Of a stretch of DNA of 64,000 bases, positions 1 to 10,093 are shown piece after piece. The stretch is from positions 248,001 through 312,000 of the forward strand of contig NZ_LJIZ01000016.1 of the NCBI RefSeq assembly GCF_001420605.1, in the 5' to 3' direction. The translations under genes and the position numbers were made by a program. The notes below the pieces were generated by a model. The model worked only from the letters and a program-made list of their open reading frames with translations, did no database searches and was not told the DNA's origin. Within the stretch, counting starts at the first letter, position 1; each line of letters opens with the position of its first letter. The stretch is from Bacillus sp. FJAT-25509 (GTDB lineage Bacteria > Bacillota > Bacilli > Bacillales > Bacillaceae_G).

Positions 1-378
1 TTGGATGAAAAGAAAAAGATTTTCCCTGTCGACAATCTCATCGATGTCATACCACACCATACAAAAAAAAGATTAAGTAAAAAAAGAATTTTAGAAATAC
101 TAAGTAAGCAAGAAGAAGAAATTAATCTTATATTTGAACTTGGCCCGATGGCGATTGCTCAGTTTAAAAAGTACCATCCTTTAAAAGTCTCAATTTCTTA
201 TACAAATCCTTACCAATCCACAGCCATTCTAAGAACTTATATAAATGTTAAAAATTCTGGAGAATTAACCGAGTTTACAAATTGGCTACTTTATTTAGGT
301 GAAGATATTAAGATAAGGAAAATTCCAGAAGAAGTCTTAGAAAGTTTACAAAAAAGAATAGACTTATTCCGCCCATAA
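1..378 (+). CDS. Unidentified protein, possible WYL-domain C-terminal part (may be 5'-truncated)
   Basis: An open frame starts with TTG at the first base of the window and stops at 376-378, so the true start may lie outside. The 125 residues are rich in Lys and Glu. The last third (WLLYLGEDIKI followed by a PEEVLESL-type helix) resembles the C-terminal extension of WYL-domain regulators, where a Trp-x-Leu-x-x-Leu-Gly segment precedes a Pro-x-x-Leu helix; this likeness is by eye only. It is convergent with mutL, with a repeat-bearing intergenic region between. No function is assigned. It could also be a complete small hypothetical protein, but no ribosome binding site can be checked. Confidence 0.4.
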   Translation: MDEKKKIFPVDNLIDVIPHHTKKRLSKKRILEILSKQEEEINLIFELGPMAIAQFKKYHPLKVSISYTNPYQSTAILRTYINVKNSGELTEFTNWLLYLGEDIKIRKIPEEVLESLQKRIDLFRP

Positions 379-429
379 GTAGTAGGCAACATTATTAAGA
401 ATACCCTTTTTTAAACTTTTGTATCAAAT

Positions 430-655
430 AATCAACTAAATACAATTAAAATCTGAAAATCACAAATAAATATAGCAAAACCGCAATTAAAATCTGATAA
501 CCGCAAATAAAATTAGTAAGACTGCAATTAAATCTCGAAGAATCGCATAAAGTAAAACATTACCCATACCAGTTAAGGTATTACGAACCAAAACTGGCTA
601 CTTACAATTGGAACATTTGCAAATAAGCTCTTCTTACTAAATCGAATAAAAAACA
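430..655. repeat. Intergenic repeat, copy A: 20-21-nt phased boxes plus conserved tail
   Basis: Boxes ACAATTAAA (442), ACAAATAAA (462), GCAATTAAA (483), GCAAATAAA (503), GCAATTAAA (524) and a partial box at 545 recur every 20 or 21 bases, with AATTAAA and AAATAAA strictly alternating. They are followed by an ATACC-agttaa-GGTAT dyad (565-582) and the string CTTACTAAATCGAATAAAAA at 633-652. The same modules in the same order recur near 9938-10093. The 379-799 gap otherwise contains only the hairpin at 734-787. Confidence 0.75.
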
Positions 656-733
656 GATAAAAATCTGCTAAGTTTTATAAAAAGAATCGACTTCAAATAG
701 ATGGTCCAGCAAAAAATACCTCCCGCATATATA

Positions 734-787
734 AAAGTGCTGTTGTCCCATATTCAGTTAACCTGATTTATGGGACAACAGCACTTT
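734..787 (-). terminator. Long perfect hairpin downstream of mutL
   Basis: The arms AAAGTGCTGTTGTCCCATA (734-752) and its exact reverse complement (769-787) make a 19-bp perfect stem with a 16-nt loop that holds a small TCAG/CTGA dyad. It lies 12 bases beyond the mutL stop and is followed on the minus strand by TTATATAT, only a weak U-tract. It probably ends mutL transcription, and perhaps convergent transcription from the left. The stem is longer than the other terminators in the window. Confidence 0.7.
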
Positions 788-799
788 AAAAATATAATA

Positions 800-2743
800 T
801 TACATAACGCGCTTAAACATTTTCTCAAGTTCATATGAACTAAAATGAATCACGATTGGACGTCCATGTGGGCATGTAAATGGATTGCTTGATTTTCTCA
901 ACGATTCTAATAGATTAAAAATTTCATCGTTTGTTATATATTGATTTGCTTTTATTGACGCTTTACAGCTCATCATGATGGCTTTTTCTTCACGCAGTTT
1001 TTTGATATTAATTGTTCCGCGTTTTAATAGTTCTTGAATCATTTCATCGATTAATGTATCCTCTTGCCCTTCTGGAAACCAATTTGGATGTTCACGAATG
1101 ACATAACTATTCGATCCGAACTTCTCGATAAAAAGTCCAACTTCTTGGAGTTCATCATGGTATTGGTCTAATAAAATAGCTTGCTCTGGTGAAACATCAA
1201 ATGTGATTGGAATTAATAAAGTTTGTAGTTCTGATGCAACTTCCCCTATTTTTTCCTTAAAATATTCATAGTAAACACGTTCCTGTGCGGCATGTTGATC
1301 AATTAAATATAAGCCTTTTTCATTTTGAGCAATTATATATGTTCCGTGCATTTGCCCGATTGGATATAAAGGAGGTAATTGGTCTATATTTTGCTCATCA
1401 TATACATCTTCGTTAACAATAACTGTTTCTTCTTTATTTGATTGGTCGTCTTCATTTACAAAATTTGAATACCTTACATCTTTATTCGATTCATGCTTTT
1501 CAAAATAAAGACTCTCATAATCGGTTGGGGTTGATGAATCAATTTGAGTAATTGAATCGAATTCAGTTGAATTTTCTACATTGACAGTTTCATTAGTTTC
1601 ATCTGAATAATTCGAATTAGTATTATAACGGTCTTGAAGCGAGAACGGTAATTTCTTTTCTACGTCTTCTTTTATAGAAGAATGTTCAAACGAAAATGTA
1701 GATTGTTCACTAAATACTTTTTCCTTTGGTACTGTTGACTTTATCTCTGGAATAAGGGAACGGCCTCTAAAAACTTTTTTTATACTTTCAGTAATTAATG
1801 TAAATAATTGATCCTCTTTACTAAAACGAACTTCTTGTTTTGTTGGATGTACATTTACATCGACTAATTGAGGGTCCATTTTAATAAATAACGAAACGAT
1901 TGGAAAACGGCCAATTGGTAGCAAAGTATGATAGCCTTCACTAATTGATTTATTTACGCCATAGTGTTTTACATATCTTCCATTTACATATAGTGATATA
2001 TAGTTTCTAGTTGCTCGTGTATATTCTGGCATAGATAAATAGCCTTCAATTTGAAAATCTAATGACTCACCTTTAAAATGAACCATGTTTTTTGCAATTT
2101 GTAGACCATATAATGAAGCAAGAATTTGTCTTGCGTCGCCATTTCCATTACTACGGAACATTAATTTATCATTATGTTTCAAATCAAAAGCGATTTGTGG
2201 ATTTGCTAATGCTAATCGATAGACAACGTCCGTCACATTACTTAATTCTGTTTGAACCGTTCTCATATATTTTAATCTAGCTGGTGTATTAAAAAATAAA
2301 TTTGAAACTTCAATACTTGTCCCTTTTGATTTAGCAATTTCTTTTTGAGATTGCAAAACGCCACCTTTTAAAATTGTTTCAATTCCAGGTCCGTCTTCGG
2401 TTGATGTTTTTACTGTAACATAACTAACAGATGCAATACTCGGTAATGCTTCACCTCGGAAGCCTAATGTACGTATTCGAAACAAGTCATTTTCATCTTT
2501 TATTTTACTAGTTGCATGTCGCTCGAATGCAAGGATACTATCTTCCTTTGTCATCCCTTCGCCATTATCACTTACAAAAATTCGTGAGAGTCCACCGTCG
2601 TTAATTTCAACTGTAATACGTGTACTAACTGCATCAATTGCATTCTCAAGTAATTCCTTAACTACTGATGCAGGACGTTCTACAACTTCACCTGCTGCTA
2701 TCTGATTGGCTAAAATTTCATCTAACTTCTGTATCTTTGACAT
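800..2743 (-). CDS. mutL: DNA mismatch repair protein MutL
   Basis: MutL couples mismatch recognition by MutS to strand incision. The N-terminal GHKL ATPase is plain: the ENAIDA helix at about residues 33-38, DNGEGM at 59-64 and GFRGEAL at about 94-100. A low-complexity acidic Ser/Asn/Glu linker spans roughly 350-450. The C-terminal domain has [12 protein letters not shown], matching the DQHA-x2-E-x4-E endonuclease motif, and CPHGRP near the end, so this is a nicking-type MutL. The length of 647 aa is normal for Bacillus. A GAGGAGG ribosome site precedes the ATG. It lies about 110 bases downstream of mutS on the same strand, the usual mutSL order, but a terminator hairpin sits in between. Confidence 0.97.
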   Translation of the reverse strand: MSKIQKLDEILANQIAAGEVVERPASVVKELLENAIDAVSTRITVEINDGGLSRIFVSDNGEGMTKEDSILAFERHATSKIKDENDLFRIRTLGFRGEALPSIASVSYVTVKTSTEDGPGIETILKGGVLQSQKEIAKSKGTSIEVSNLFFNTPARLKYMRTVQTELSNVTDVVYRLALANPQIAFDLKHNDKLMFRSNGNGDARQILASLYGLQIAKNMVHFKGESLDFQIEGYLSMPEYTRATRNYISLYVNGRYVKHYGVNKSISEGYHTLLPIGRFPIVSLFIKMDPQLVDVNVHPTKQEVRFSKEDQLFTLITESIKKVFRGRSLIPEIKSTVPKEKVFSEQSTFSFEHSSIKEDVEKKLPFSLQDRYNTNSNYSDETNETVNVENSTEFDSITQIDSSTPTDYESLYFEKHESNKDVRYSNFVNEDDQSNKEETVIVNEDVYDEQNIDQLPPLYPIGQMHGTYIIAQNEKGLYLIDQHAAQERVYYEYFKEKIGEVASELQTLLIPITFDVSPEQAILLDQYHDELQEVGLFIEKFGSNSYVIREHPNWFPEGQEDTLIDEMIQELLKRGTINIKKLREEKAIMMSCKASIKANQYITNDEIFNLLESLRKSSNPFTCPHGRPIVIHFSSYELEKMFKRVM

Positions 2744-2829
2744 AAGTGAACCTCCTCTCTAGATAAATGAACCTTACATTAAAAAAAGGTATAGTACATT
2801 ATGCAGTTATCATAATTTTAACTATTAAC

Positions 2830-2857
2830 AAAAAGAAAGGCCAATTGGCCCTCTTTT
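2830..2857 (-). terminator. Intrinsic terminator after mutS
   Basis: The palindrome GGCCAATTGGCC (2839-2850) is extended by AAAGA/TCTTT arms and followed on the minus strand by CTTTCTTTTTG. It overlaps the last bases of mutS. Partial read-through into mutL is likely, as mutL has no obvious promoter of its own. Confidence 0.7.
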
Positions 2858-5498
2858 ATTTTTTAACTTGCTTTTGTAGTTCATATAATAAATTAAATGC
2901 TTCCATTGGATTTAGCTCTAGTATATTGATACCTTTTAATTGATCAATCACTGGGTGGTTTTTAATCACTTCTTTAACCTTTGGTTGATTATCGTCAAAT
3001 AAGCTTAATTGAGATCCAATATCTTCTTTGTCAGCTGTTTGATCAATTTCTTTTTTAGTTTCTTGTTTATTTATCATAACTTGTTCTTTGTTTATGATTT
3101 CTTCTTTAACAAAAGAATGATTATTTGATTCTAAATCATTTAATAGTTCCTTTGCTCGAATGATTACATCTTTTGGTAGATTTGCTAATTCGGCAACGTG
3201 GATACCGTAGCTTTGATCCGCTGCACCTTCAAAGATTTTATGAAGGAATAATACTTTTCCATCTTGCTCTTTTGCTGCTACGTGAATATTTTTCAAAAAC
3301 TTAAGTTGATTAGCTAATACCGTCAATTCATGATAGTGAGTAGAAAAAAGCGTTTTTGCTCCGATATGATCATGTATATATTCGATCATCGATTGTGCTA
3401 AAGCCATTCCATCATATGTTGATGTTCCTCTACCAATTTCATCAAATAAGATTAAACTTTTATCTGTTGCATTCGTGATTGCATAATTAGCTTCTAACAT
3501 TTCGACCATAAATGTACTCTGTCCAGAAATTAAATCATCTGCAGCACCAATTCTAGTAAATATTTGATCAAAAATAGGTAATTTCGCATATTCAGCAGGT
3601 ACATAGCATCCAATTTGAGCCAATATACTTATTAACGCAACTTGTTTCATATACGTACTTTTACCAGCCATATTAGGTCCTGTAATTAAAAATTGATGAG
3701 TATCAACATCAAAATTTGTATCATTCGGAATATATTCTGAACCTAGAAGTACCTTTTCAACTACTGGATGTCTTCCATTCTTCACGATATATTCTCTTTC
3801 GTCGGTGAATGCTGGTCTAATATATCCATTTTTTTCACTTACTACTGAAAAACTTTGTAAAACGTCAATTTGACTAATTACTTGTCCTAATGTTTGAAGT
3901 CTAGATAAATATTGTTTTACTTGCTCTCGTATTGAAATAAATAACTCATATTCCAATCCAATCATTTTTTCTTCAGCTTCAAGAATCATCGTTTCTTTTT
4001 CTTTTAGCTCTTCAGTAATAAAGCGTTCTGCATTCGCTAGCGTTTGTTTACGTTCGTAACGACCTTCTGGTATTTGACTAATATTTGATCTAGTTACCTC
4101 GATATAGTAGCCGAAGATTCGATTATATCCAATTTTTAAAGACTTAATCCCCGTAATTTCTCTTTCTCTTTGCTCTAATTCCATTAGCCAACTTTTACCG
4201 TTCTTACTAACGAATCGATATTCATCTAATGTTTTATGAAAGCCATCTTTAATAATGTTTCCTTCTTTAATTGATAAAGGTGCATCTTCAATAATTGCAT
4301 TCTCTAAAAGCATTTGAAGCTCTTCACATGGATCGATCTGATTAATTAGCTCATCGATCGTTTCATGACTAATTGATTTTAAAGCATGAATAATTGAAGG
4401 TACTGTTTGAAGTGAACGTTTTAATTGTAATAAGTCTCTTGCATTTACATTACCAAATGAGACTTTACCAGCTAATCGCTCTAAATCATATACATCTTTT
4501 AATAATTCTTTCAGGTCTTCACGAATAAAATAGTTTTCCATTAGCAATTCCACAATCGTCAAACGATGCTCGATTTGTTTAGTACTTACTAGTGGACGTT
4601 GAATCCATTTTTTTAGTAATCTTCCACCCATCGCTGTTTTCGTTTCATCTAATAACCAATTCAAAGAACCTTGTTTGTTTTTTGAACGTTGTGTTTCAAC
4701 TAATTCAAGATTTCTCATCGAATACATGTCCATGTTTAAAAAATCATGTTGATGAATGACTATTATTTCTTGAAGATGAGAAAGTGTTCGTTTTTGTGTT
4801 CTCGATAAATAATTTAATAATCTTGCAGCAGTAGCTTTTAAACTAGTTTGATCAATTGACTTTACAACATTTGTAAACTCCTCTGATAAACGATCGTTCT
4901 CTTCAAATGAAACGGTAATTGAAAAGCTTTTTTCAAGTGTTTGAATCGCTTTAGAAGAAAAATCTTCATTTACGACTACTTCTTTCGTACCAGTTGCTGC
5001 AATTTTTAAAACTGCTTCTTCAATTGATCCACTAAGTAATAAAGCATTGCCCTCACCAGTCGTCAAATCAATCCAAGCTAAAGCATATGAACTTGGTGTT
5101 ACTTCTGATAATGTTGAGATATAATGATTTTGCTTTTCATCAATCGATCTACCTTCCATTTGCGTCCCTGGAGTAATCAACTGAACAACTTCTCTTCGAA
5201 CTACTCCTTTTGCAACAGTTGGATCTTCGACTTGTTCACAAATAGCTACTTTATATCCTTTTTCAACTAATTGTTCTATATATCCAGCAGCAGAATGGAA
5301 TGGTACTCCGCACATCGGAATTCGTTCTTCAGTTCCTCCTGCTCGTCCGGTTAAAGTAATTTCTAAAACTTGAGATGCCTTAATTGCATCTTCAAAAAAC
5401 ATTTCATAAAAATCACCAAGTCTAAAAAACAAAAATGCATCTTGGTAATTTTTCTTTATATTTAAATATTGCTCAATCATTGGCGTATATGTTGCCAT
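2856..5498 (-). CDS. mutS: DNA mismatch repair protein MutS
   Basis: MutS binds base mismatches and small loops and recruits MutL. The mismatch-reading F-x-E motif appears as DFYEMF (about residues 29-34). The Walker A motif GPNMAGKST and the [12 protein letters not shown] Walker B segment mark the C-terminal ABC ATPase. The tail carries QLSLF, a sliding-clamp binding motif. I chose the ATG at 5498 rather than an in-frame ATG 11 codons upstream because a GGAGAGGA ribosome site lies just ahead of it; this gives 880 aa and the familiar [11 protein letters not shown] start. The gene follows cotE at some distance, with a terminator between, so it is probably transcribed separately. Confidence 0.97.
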   Translation of the reverse strand: MATYTPMIEQYLNIKKNYQDAFLFFRLGDFYEMFFEDAIKASQVLEITLTGRAGGTEERIPMCGVPFHSAAGYIEQLVEKGYKVAICEQVEDPTVAKGVVRREVVQLITPGTQMEGRSIDEKQNHYISTLSEVTPSSYALAWIDLTTGEGNALLLSGSIEEAVLKIAATGTKEVVVNEDFSSKAIQTLEKSFSITVSFEENDRLSEEFTNVVKSIDQTSLKATAARLLNYLSRTQKRTLSHLQEIIVIHQHDFLNMDMYSMRNLELVETQRSKNKQGSLNWLLDETKTAMGGRLLKKWIQRPLVSTKQIEHRLTIVELLMENYFIREDLKELLKDVYDLERLAGKVSFGNVNARDLLQLKRSLQTVPSIIHALKSISHETIDELINQIDPCEELQMLLENAIIEDAPLSIKEGNIIKDGFHKTLDEYRFVSKNGKSWLMELEQREREITGIKSLKIGYNRIFGYYIEVTRSNISQIPEGRYERKQTLANAERFITEELKEKETMILEAEEKMIGLEYELFISIREQVKQYLSRLQTLGQVISQIDVLQSFSVVSEKNGYIRPAFTDEREYIVKNGRHPVVEKVLLGSEYIPNDTNFDVDTHQFLITGPNMAGKSTYMKQVALISILAQIGCYVPAEYAKLPIFDQIFTRIGAADDLISGQSTFMVEMLEANYAITNATDKSLILFDEIGRGTSTYDGMALAQSMIEYIHDHIGAKTLFSTHYHELTVLANQLKFLKNIHVAAKEQDGKVLFLHKIFEGAADQSYGIHVAELANLPKDVIIRAKELLNDLESNNHSFVKEEIINKEQVMINKQETKKEIDQTADKEDIGSQLSLFDDNQPKVKEVIKNHPVIDQLKGINILELNPMEAFNLLYELQKQVKK

Positions 5499-5630
5499 AC
5501 TATCCTCTCCATCAAAAAACATTCTTCGCATATTATATCACATTTTGCGAAAAGGCTTAGAAAGTTCGAAAGTTAAGAAAAAGAAAACTTCGGTTGATTT
5601 CTGATTTGAAATGCAAAATCTTTATAAAAT

Positions 5631-5660
5631 AAAAAAGCTAGGAAGTATCACCTTCCTAGC
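5631..5660 (-). terminator. Intrinsic terminator after cotE
   Basis: GCTAGGAAG (5637-5645) pairs with CTTCCTAGC (5652-5660) around a 6-nt loop, followed on the minus strand by TTTTTT. It begins just past the cotE stop codon. Confidence 0.9.
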
Positions 5661-5665
5661 CTAGC

Positions 5666-6211
5666 TTACTCTTCTTCGCCTTCTAAAACAAAATCTGGAT
5701 CTAAATCTTCAAACTCATCATCTACATCAAAGAAATCGTCATCGTCGTGTACACCATGTGGTGCAACCAGTACGACTATTTTCGTTTCACCTACAACTTC
5801 AACTAAAACTTCTTTCTCTACAGTTACAATAAATCGATTTCCATTTGGAGAAATAATTGCATCTAAACAATTTGGATGTTTTAATGATCTAGCAATCACT
5901 TCACAATCTTCGCCAGTAAAGTTTTCATCTCTGTGTCTCAACTTTACTACTTCAGTATACTTAACAGACTCTGGAACTACTTCTGTTTTCGTATTGTCAC
6001 CATAGGAGTACCAAATATTAATATCATATTTACCAGATACTTCTACTCCATCTTTACATTTTTTTGCATCATATACATGGTTTATAACCCAGCAGCCTAA
6101 AATACTTGATGGAGTATGATTTGGTGTGATTGTATGTGTGACTTTGTTATATTTCTTGCCTCTTCCTACGACTGCCTTCGTTATAATCTCTCTATGTTCG
6201 CGTTCAGACAT
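5666..6211 (-). CDS. cotE: Outer spore coat morphogenetic protein CotE
   Basis: CotE assembles on the forespore in the mother cell and organises the outer coat. The 181 residues match the Bacillus CotE length and pattern: SEREHREIITKAVVGRG at the start, the conserved TPSSILGCWVINH segment, VNIWYSYGDNTKTEV-type strands, ISPNGNRF, and a strongly acidic Asp/Glu C-terminus ending EGEEE. A GAGGAGGG ribosome site precedes the ATG. It sits between ricA and mutS as in B. subtilis. A candidate mother-cell promoter lies upstream and a strong terminator follows, so it is probably a single-gene unit. Confidence 0.96.
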   Translation of the reverse strand: MSEREHREIITKAVVGRGKKYNKVTHTITPNHTPSSILGCWVINHVYDAKKCKDGVEVSGKYDINIWYSYGDNTKTEVVPESVKYTEVVKLRHRDENFTGEDCEVIARSLKHPNCLDAIISPNGNRFIVTVEKEVLVEVVGETKIVVLVAPHGVHDDDDFFDVDDEFEDLDPDFVLEGEEE

Positions 6212-6242
6212 AGGTGTGACCCTCCTCGTTCCATTTTCATTT

Positions 6243-6270
6243 CATTCTATGCGTGACATATGCGGAATGT
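6243..6270 (-). promoter_or_regulatory. Candidate mother-cell (sigma-E/sigma-K) promoter of cotE
   Basis: On the minus strand an AC (6270-6269) is followed after 17 bases by CATAGAATG (6251-6243). This fits the sigma-K pattern AC-17-CATAnnnTA except for the last base, and CATAGAAT also resembles the sigma-E -10. B. subtilis cotE is known to use sigma-E and sigma-K promoters. The match is modest and unproven. Confidence 0.45.
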
Positions 6271-6432
6271 GTTAATGACATGAAAATTCTTTTATACAAG
6301 TTAAAAAAACATGTGATGATAAATTGTATGACGACAGCCTAATAAAGTTGACTCTAAATTGAAGAATTTAAAAAATAAACATGAAAAATATGATATTTAG
6401 GCTATTTAGTAATTACTTTATTAGCTATACAT

Positions 6433-6480
6433 AAAAAAAAGACTCAGGCAGCAAAATTAATTGCTTTCTTGAGTCTTTTT
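6433..6480 (-). terminator. Intrinsic terminator after ricA
   Basis: AAAGACTCA and TGAGTCTTT arms (6438-6446 and 6470-6478) enclose a nested GCAA/TTGC hairpin and are followed on the minus strand by a run of T. It lies immediately after the ricA stop. Confidence 0.88.
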
Positions 6481-6483
6481 TTA

Positions 6484-6930
6484 TTAATGGCTGCAGCTAT
6501 CTGTTTTGCAAGCATCAGGTCCATGTGCTACTTTTGAACCTGTCTCACCGCTTAATAAGTTACCACCTGTTGATTTAATGATTTCGTCTGTCACACCATT
6601 TGAGATCGTGTGAGCGATTAATTGAAGTAAATCATTAACTTCTACTTGAGAAGATTGGAATTCTTGTACAACTGGAATTGTTTCTAGCTTTACGTTTAAT
6701 TCATCAAGCTCTTGTTCAACCTTTTTAAGTGCTTCTTTCTTACCCCAGTGCTCTAAATTAACAGCTTGTTTTTGTAATGACTTAATTTCTTCAATATAAG
6801 TTCTTACAGTTTCACTCTCATTAATTTGCGCTTCAGCACGTTTAAAAAAGTCTACTTCTTCTGTTTCAGAAATCATTACTGCTAATTCTTTTGCACGTTC
6901 AACGATATCAGTTTTTGTATATTTTCCCAT
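6484..6930 (-). CDS. ricA: Ric complex subunit RicA (YmcA)
   Basis: RicA acts with RicF (YlbF) and RicT (YaaT) in a complex that binds RNase Y and is needed for mRNA maturation, biofilm formation, competence and sporulation. The protein is largely helical, with a LQKQAVNLEHWGKKEAL-type central helix. Its C-terminus keeps two cysteines (ACKTDSC), the region reported to ligate an Fe-S cluster in the complex. The ATG at 6930 gives 148 aa starting MGKYTK; it has a GAGGTG ribosome site and overlaps the miaB stop as TAATG, so the two are translationally linked. The 16-codon upstream extension lies inside miaB and is not needed. The RNase Y gene rny is in the same window. Confidence 0.93.
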   Translation of the reverse strand: MGKYTKTDIVERAKELAVMISETEEVDFFKRAEAQINESETVRTYIEEIKSLQKQAVNLEHWGKKEALKKVEQELDELNVKLETIPVVQEFQSSQVEVNDLLQLIAHTISNGVTDEIIKSTGGNLLSGETGSKVAHGPDACKTDSCSH

Positions 6931-8459
6931 TATAGCACCTCTACAGTTTCTTCTACTAATTCTCCATCTAATGACCATGTTTTAGCTTTTGTAACTTTAA
7001 CTTTTACAATTTGACCAACGATTGATTTAGGACCTCTAAAGTTTACAAGTTTATTATAAGGAGTATACCCAGCAAGTACATCAGGGTTTTTCTTACTTTC
7101 TCCTTCTACTAATACATCAAGTATTTGACCTTCAAAACGTTTATTAAATTCAGCAGCTTTTTCATTTACAACATTGTTAAGACGTTGTAATCTTTCTTTT
7201 TTCACACTCTCTGATACATTATCTACCATTTTTGCAGCTGGTGTACCTTCACGTGGTGAATAAATGAATGTAAATGCTAAATCAAAACCAACTTCTTCAT
7301 ATAATGTCATCGTTTCTTCGAATTGCTCATCCGTTTCATTTGGGAAACCAACAATAATATCTGTAGTAAATGAAATTTGTGGCATTGCTGTTTTTAATTT
7401 TCTTACAAGTTCTAAGTATTGTTCACGATCATATTTACGTGACATTAGTTTTAGAACTTCAGAGCTACCAGATTGAACTGGTAAATGAATATGTGGCATT
7501 AAGTTGCCACCTTTTGCTAAAACTTCTATTAAATGATCATCAAAATCACGTGGATGACTTGTTGTAAAGCGAACACGTGGAATGCCAATTTTACGGATTT
7601 CATCCATTAAATGACCTAAACCATATTTACCATCATCTAAGTCTTTACCGTAAGCATTAACATTTTGACCTAATAATGTAACTTCTTTATAGCCTAGTCT
7701 AGCTAATTCACGTACTTCATTGATGATATCCTCTGGTTGACGACTACGTTCTTTACCACGAGTGTAAGGAACAATACAGTACGTACAGAATTTATCACAG
7801 CCATACATAATATTAACCCAAGCTTTAATTTCGCCACGACGCACTTTTGGAAGGTTCTCGATTACATCCCCTTCTTTTGACCATACTTCAATAACCATTT
7901 CTTTACTAAACATCGCTTCTTGAATAATAAATGGTAATCTATGAATATTGTGTGTACCAAATACCATATCAATAAATGCATGTTTTTGTAAGATTCGATT
8001 AACAACTGCTTCTTCTTGAGACATACAACCACAAATACCGATTAATAGATCTGGTCTTTGAAGTTTTAACGGTTTTAGGTGACCAATTTCACCAAACACT
8101 TTATTTTCAGCATTTTCTCGAATTGCACATGTGTTTAATAGAATAATATCAGCATCTTCAACTGATGTAGCGATTTCATAACCCATCGTCGTTAAAATAC
8201 CTGCCATAACTTCAGTGTCATGCTCATTCATTTGACAGCCATAAGTACGGATTAAGAATTTCTTACCTACACCTGAATTTCTCATTTCTTCAGGAATTTC
8301 GAAACCACGATCATACGTAACTTCTTCTTTACCTCGACGCTTCGCATCAGCTAAAGATGGAGCTTGGTAAACTTTTTCAAAATATTTACTGTAATCTTTA
8401 TCATTTTTATCTTTTGTATTATTTATATTAGTGCCTTGAAGGCGTTGTTGTTCGTTCAT
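6930..8459 (-). CDS. miaB: tRNA-2-methylthio-N6-dimethylallyladenosine synthase MiaB
   Basis: A radical-SAM methylthiotransferase that adds a methylthio group to i6A37 of tRNAs reading U-starting codons. It shows the MTTase N-terminal domain ([32 protein letters not shown], three Fe-S cysteines), the radical-SAM CDKFCTYC cluster motif, and a C-terminal TRAM domain. The length of 509 aa and the long N-terminal extension match Bacillus MiaB. An AAGGAGA ribosome site precedes the ATG. It is translationally coupled to ricA. The B. subtilis neighbours tdh and kbl are absent here; upstream lies an MraY-like gene instead. Confidence 0.97.
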   Translation of the reverse strand: MNEQQRLQGTNINNTKDKNDKDYSKYFEKVYQAPSLADAKRRGKEEVTYDRGFEIPEEMRNSGVGKKFLIRTYGCQMNEHDTEVMAGILTTMGYEIATSVEDADIILLNTCAIRENAENKVFGEIGHLKPLKLQRPDLLIGICGCMSQEEAVVNRILQKHAFIDMVFGTHNIHRLPFIIQEAMFSKEMVIEVWSKEGDVIENLPKVRRGEIKAWVNIMYGCDKFCTYCIVPYTRGKERSRQPEDIINEVRELARLGYKEVTLLGQNVNAYGKDLDDGKYGLGHLMDEIRKIGIPRVRFTTSHPRDFDDHLIEVLAKGGNLMPHIHLPVQSGSSEVLKLMSRKYDREQYLELVRKLKTAMPQISFTTDIIVGFPNETDEQFEETMTLYEEVGFDLAFTFIYSPREGTPAAKMVDNVSESVKKERLQRLNNVVNEKAAEFNKRFEGQILDVLVEGESKKNPDVLAGYTPYNKLVNFRGPKSIVGQIVKVKVTKAKTWSLDGELVEETVEVL

Positions 8460-8721
8460 GAAACAATCTCCTTTCTTCTCGAGCGTCTACACATTACTTA
8501 AGTATATAACGTTATTCTACAATATACAATGTGACTTACGCAAAAAAGAAAGCTGATAATACTAGTATATTTGAATAATTTTATTCATTATTTAAAAAAC
8601 AATTCTTTAAATAATAAAGCGCTTTAATTATTTATAGAAGAATATTGATTTCCAATATAAGGTACTCACACTTGGAACGTGACCCGTGACCCTCGTGTTT
8701 TAATAGTACTTTTTTGCAACA
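8460..8721. other. AT-rich spacer upstream of miaB, no gene seen
   Basis: No coding frame with a ribosome site is visible. It holds an ATTATTTAAA/TTTAAATAAT dyad around 8583-8610, an AAAGCGCTTT palindrome near 8618-8627 and two adjoining GTGACCC units near 8678-8692. The miaB promoter should be here, but I cannot single out a convincing -35/-10 pair. Confidence 0.5.
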
Positions 8722-8751
8722 TAAAAAGAGAATCCATCAAAGGATCCTCTT
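8722..8751 (-). terminator. Intrinsic terminator after the MraY-like gene
   Basis: On the minus strand AAGAGGATCC (8751-8742) pairs with GGATTCTCTT (8735-8726), with one G-U pair, and is followed by TTTTAT. It lies 37 bases past the stop of the gene at 8788. Confidence 0.85.
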
Positions 8752-8787
8752 AAATTAAAAATTCTCAGTATGATATGGGTCCTCAGC

Positions 8788-9738
8788 TTACATAAAAAAA
8801 TAAAAATATAAATAACTTAAAAAACAACCTGTCCAGGAAACAATCGTAAAATTCATGACAATGATATTTTCTGACCAACCATATTTAATTCCATAGTGAA
8901 AATGTATAGGGGCCATAAGAAATAGCCTTTTTCTAGTTTTTTTAAAGTAAAAAACTTGAAAAATAACGGAAAACTGTTCAGCTAAATAAATAAAAAACAA
9001 CATAGGAATCAAGATTTCTACTTTTTCTATTATCGCTAAAAAAGATAAAGAACCACCAATTGCCATTGAACCGGTATCGCCCATAAATGCTTTAGCTGGA
9101 TATAAGTTATAAATTAAAAAACCAGCTAAACTAGCGATCATTATTAAACTAAAAATTTTCACTTCAATATGATCTGAAATCAGAAAAAAGAAAAAGAAGG
9201 TAGGGATTGATACCATACCAAGGAGTCCGTCCATCCCGTCAGTAAAATTAATAGCATTAGCTGACCCTACAATAAATAAAGTGATTAGAGCCAAATATAC
9301 CCATAATGGTAAAAAAATACTTATAGAATCCGAAATACGAAAGGCTGTGTCTAATTTAAAATAATTAATTAATACTATAAGTAAAAAAATAGTAAAAGAA
9401 AATTGAAAAACTAGTTTTGTTCTAGCTGATATTCCCCCTGGATCCTGTTTTGATGCTTTCCAAAAGTCATCAAGAAAACCAACAACACTGAATAAAATAA
9501 AAGTTCCAACTAAAAAAAGCATTAGTGGACTAGAATAATTAAGGAAAGCTACTAAAATACCAATCAGAAATATACTTCCTAGCATTAAAGGAGTCCCCTT
9601 TTTATTATGGTGCTCAGCTGGTAATTCCGCTCTTATAGGCTGTGTCAACTTCAATCTTCTTAACGTAGCAATTAAAAAGGGTGAAAGAATACTTACCAAT
9701 ATAAAAGTTAATAAAGCAGGTACGAGTGAGAATAACAA
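8788..9738 (-). CDS. Orphan MraY/WecA-family phospho-sugar transferase
   Basis: A polytopic membrane protein (316 aa, about ten hydrophobic segments) of the family that transfers a phospho-sugar to undecaprenyl phosphate at the inner membrane face. Motifs present are GFLDDFWK (the Asp pair), NAINFTDGMDGL, AFMGDTGSMAIGG and the late loop APIHFHYGIKYGW. MraY normally has PIHHHFEL at the last site; here the middle His is Phe and the Glu is Gly. It stands alone, outside any division/cell-wall cluster, with its own terminator. It is probably a paralogue of the housekeeping MraY, perhaps for a modified or sporulation-linked glycan; the substrate cannot be told from sequence. Confidence 0.8.
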   Translation of the reverse strand: MLFSLVPALLTFILVSILSPFLIATLRRLKLTQPIRAELPAEHHNKKGTPLMLGSIFLIGILVAFLNYSSPLMLFLVGTFILFSVVGFLDDFWKASKQDPGGISARTKLVFQFSFTIFLLIVLINYFKLDTAFRISDSISIFLPLWVYLALITLFIVGSANAINFTDGMDGLLGMVSIPTFFFFFLISDHIEVKIFSLIMIASLAGFLIYNLYPAKAFMGDTGSMAIGGSLSFLAIIEKVEILIPMLFFIYLAEQFSVIFQVFYFKKTRKRLFLMAPIHFHYGIKYGWSENIIVMNFTIVSWTGCFLSYLYFYFFM

Positions 9739-9937
9739 GATTTTTCTCCCTTCAATTATTTTTAATTAAGAAATTCGATACTATCAAACGATTTCCTTTA
9801 TTTCCCTACTTTTTAAATTTAAGAAATTATTTATGTTTTACTCTTTAATTAAAAAAGGAGTGTAACCCAAATAGGAACCCTACATTTTTTATTGTGGGAA
9901 ATATTCTTAGAGAATCGTTAAGTATGTTGGCAAAACT

Positions 9938-10093
9938 GCAATTAAAAATCGCAAAACTGCAAATAAATTTGATAGAACTGCAATTAAACTTAAAAATTAC
10001 CTATACCCGTTAAGGTATAATGTCCTAATAATTTAAATCTTTTAAATTGAAAACAAATAAAATTGCTCTTATGTTTACTAAATCGAATAAAAA
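9938..10093. repeat. Intergenic repeat, copy B: 21-nt phased boxes plus conserved tail
   Basis: GCAATTAAA (9938), GCAAATAAA (9959) and GCAATTAAA (9980) sit exactly 21 bases apart. They are followed by a TATACC-cgttaa-GGTATA dyad (10002-10019) and TTTACTAAATCGAATAAAAA (10074-10093). All modules and their order match copy A near 430-655. It occupies the gene-free stretch 9739-10230 upstream of the MraY-like gene; I see nothing else there. Confidence 0.75.

Noticed and set aside
442-552. The 20-21-nt phased boxes as a CRISPR array
   Set aside because: Repeats are too short and the spacers (about 11-12 bases) are neither unique nor of CRISPR length. There are no cas genes.
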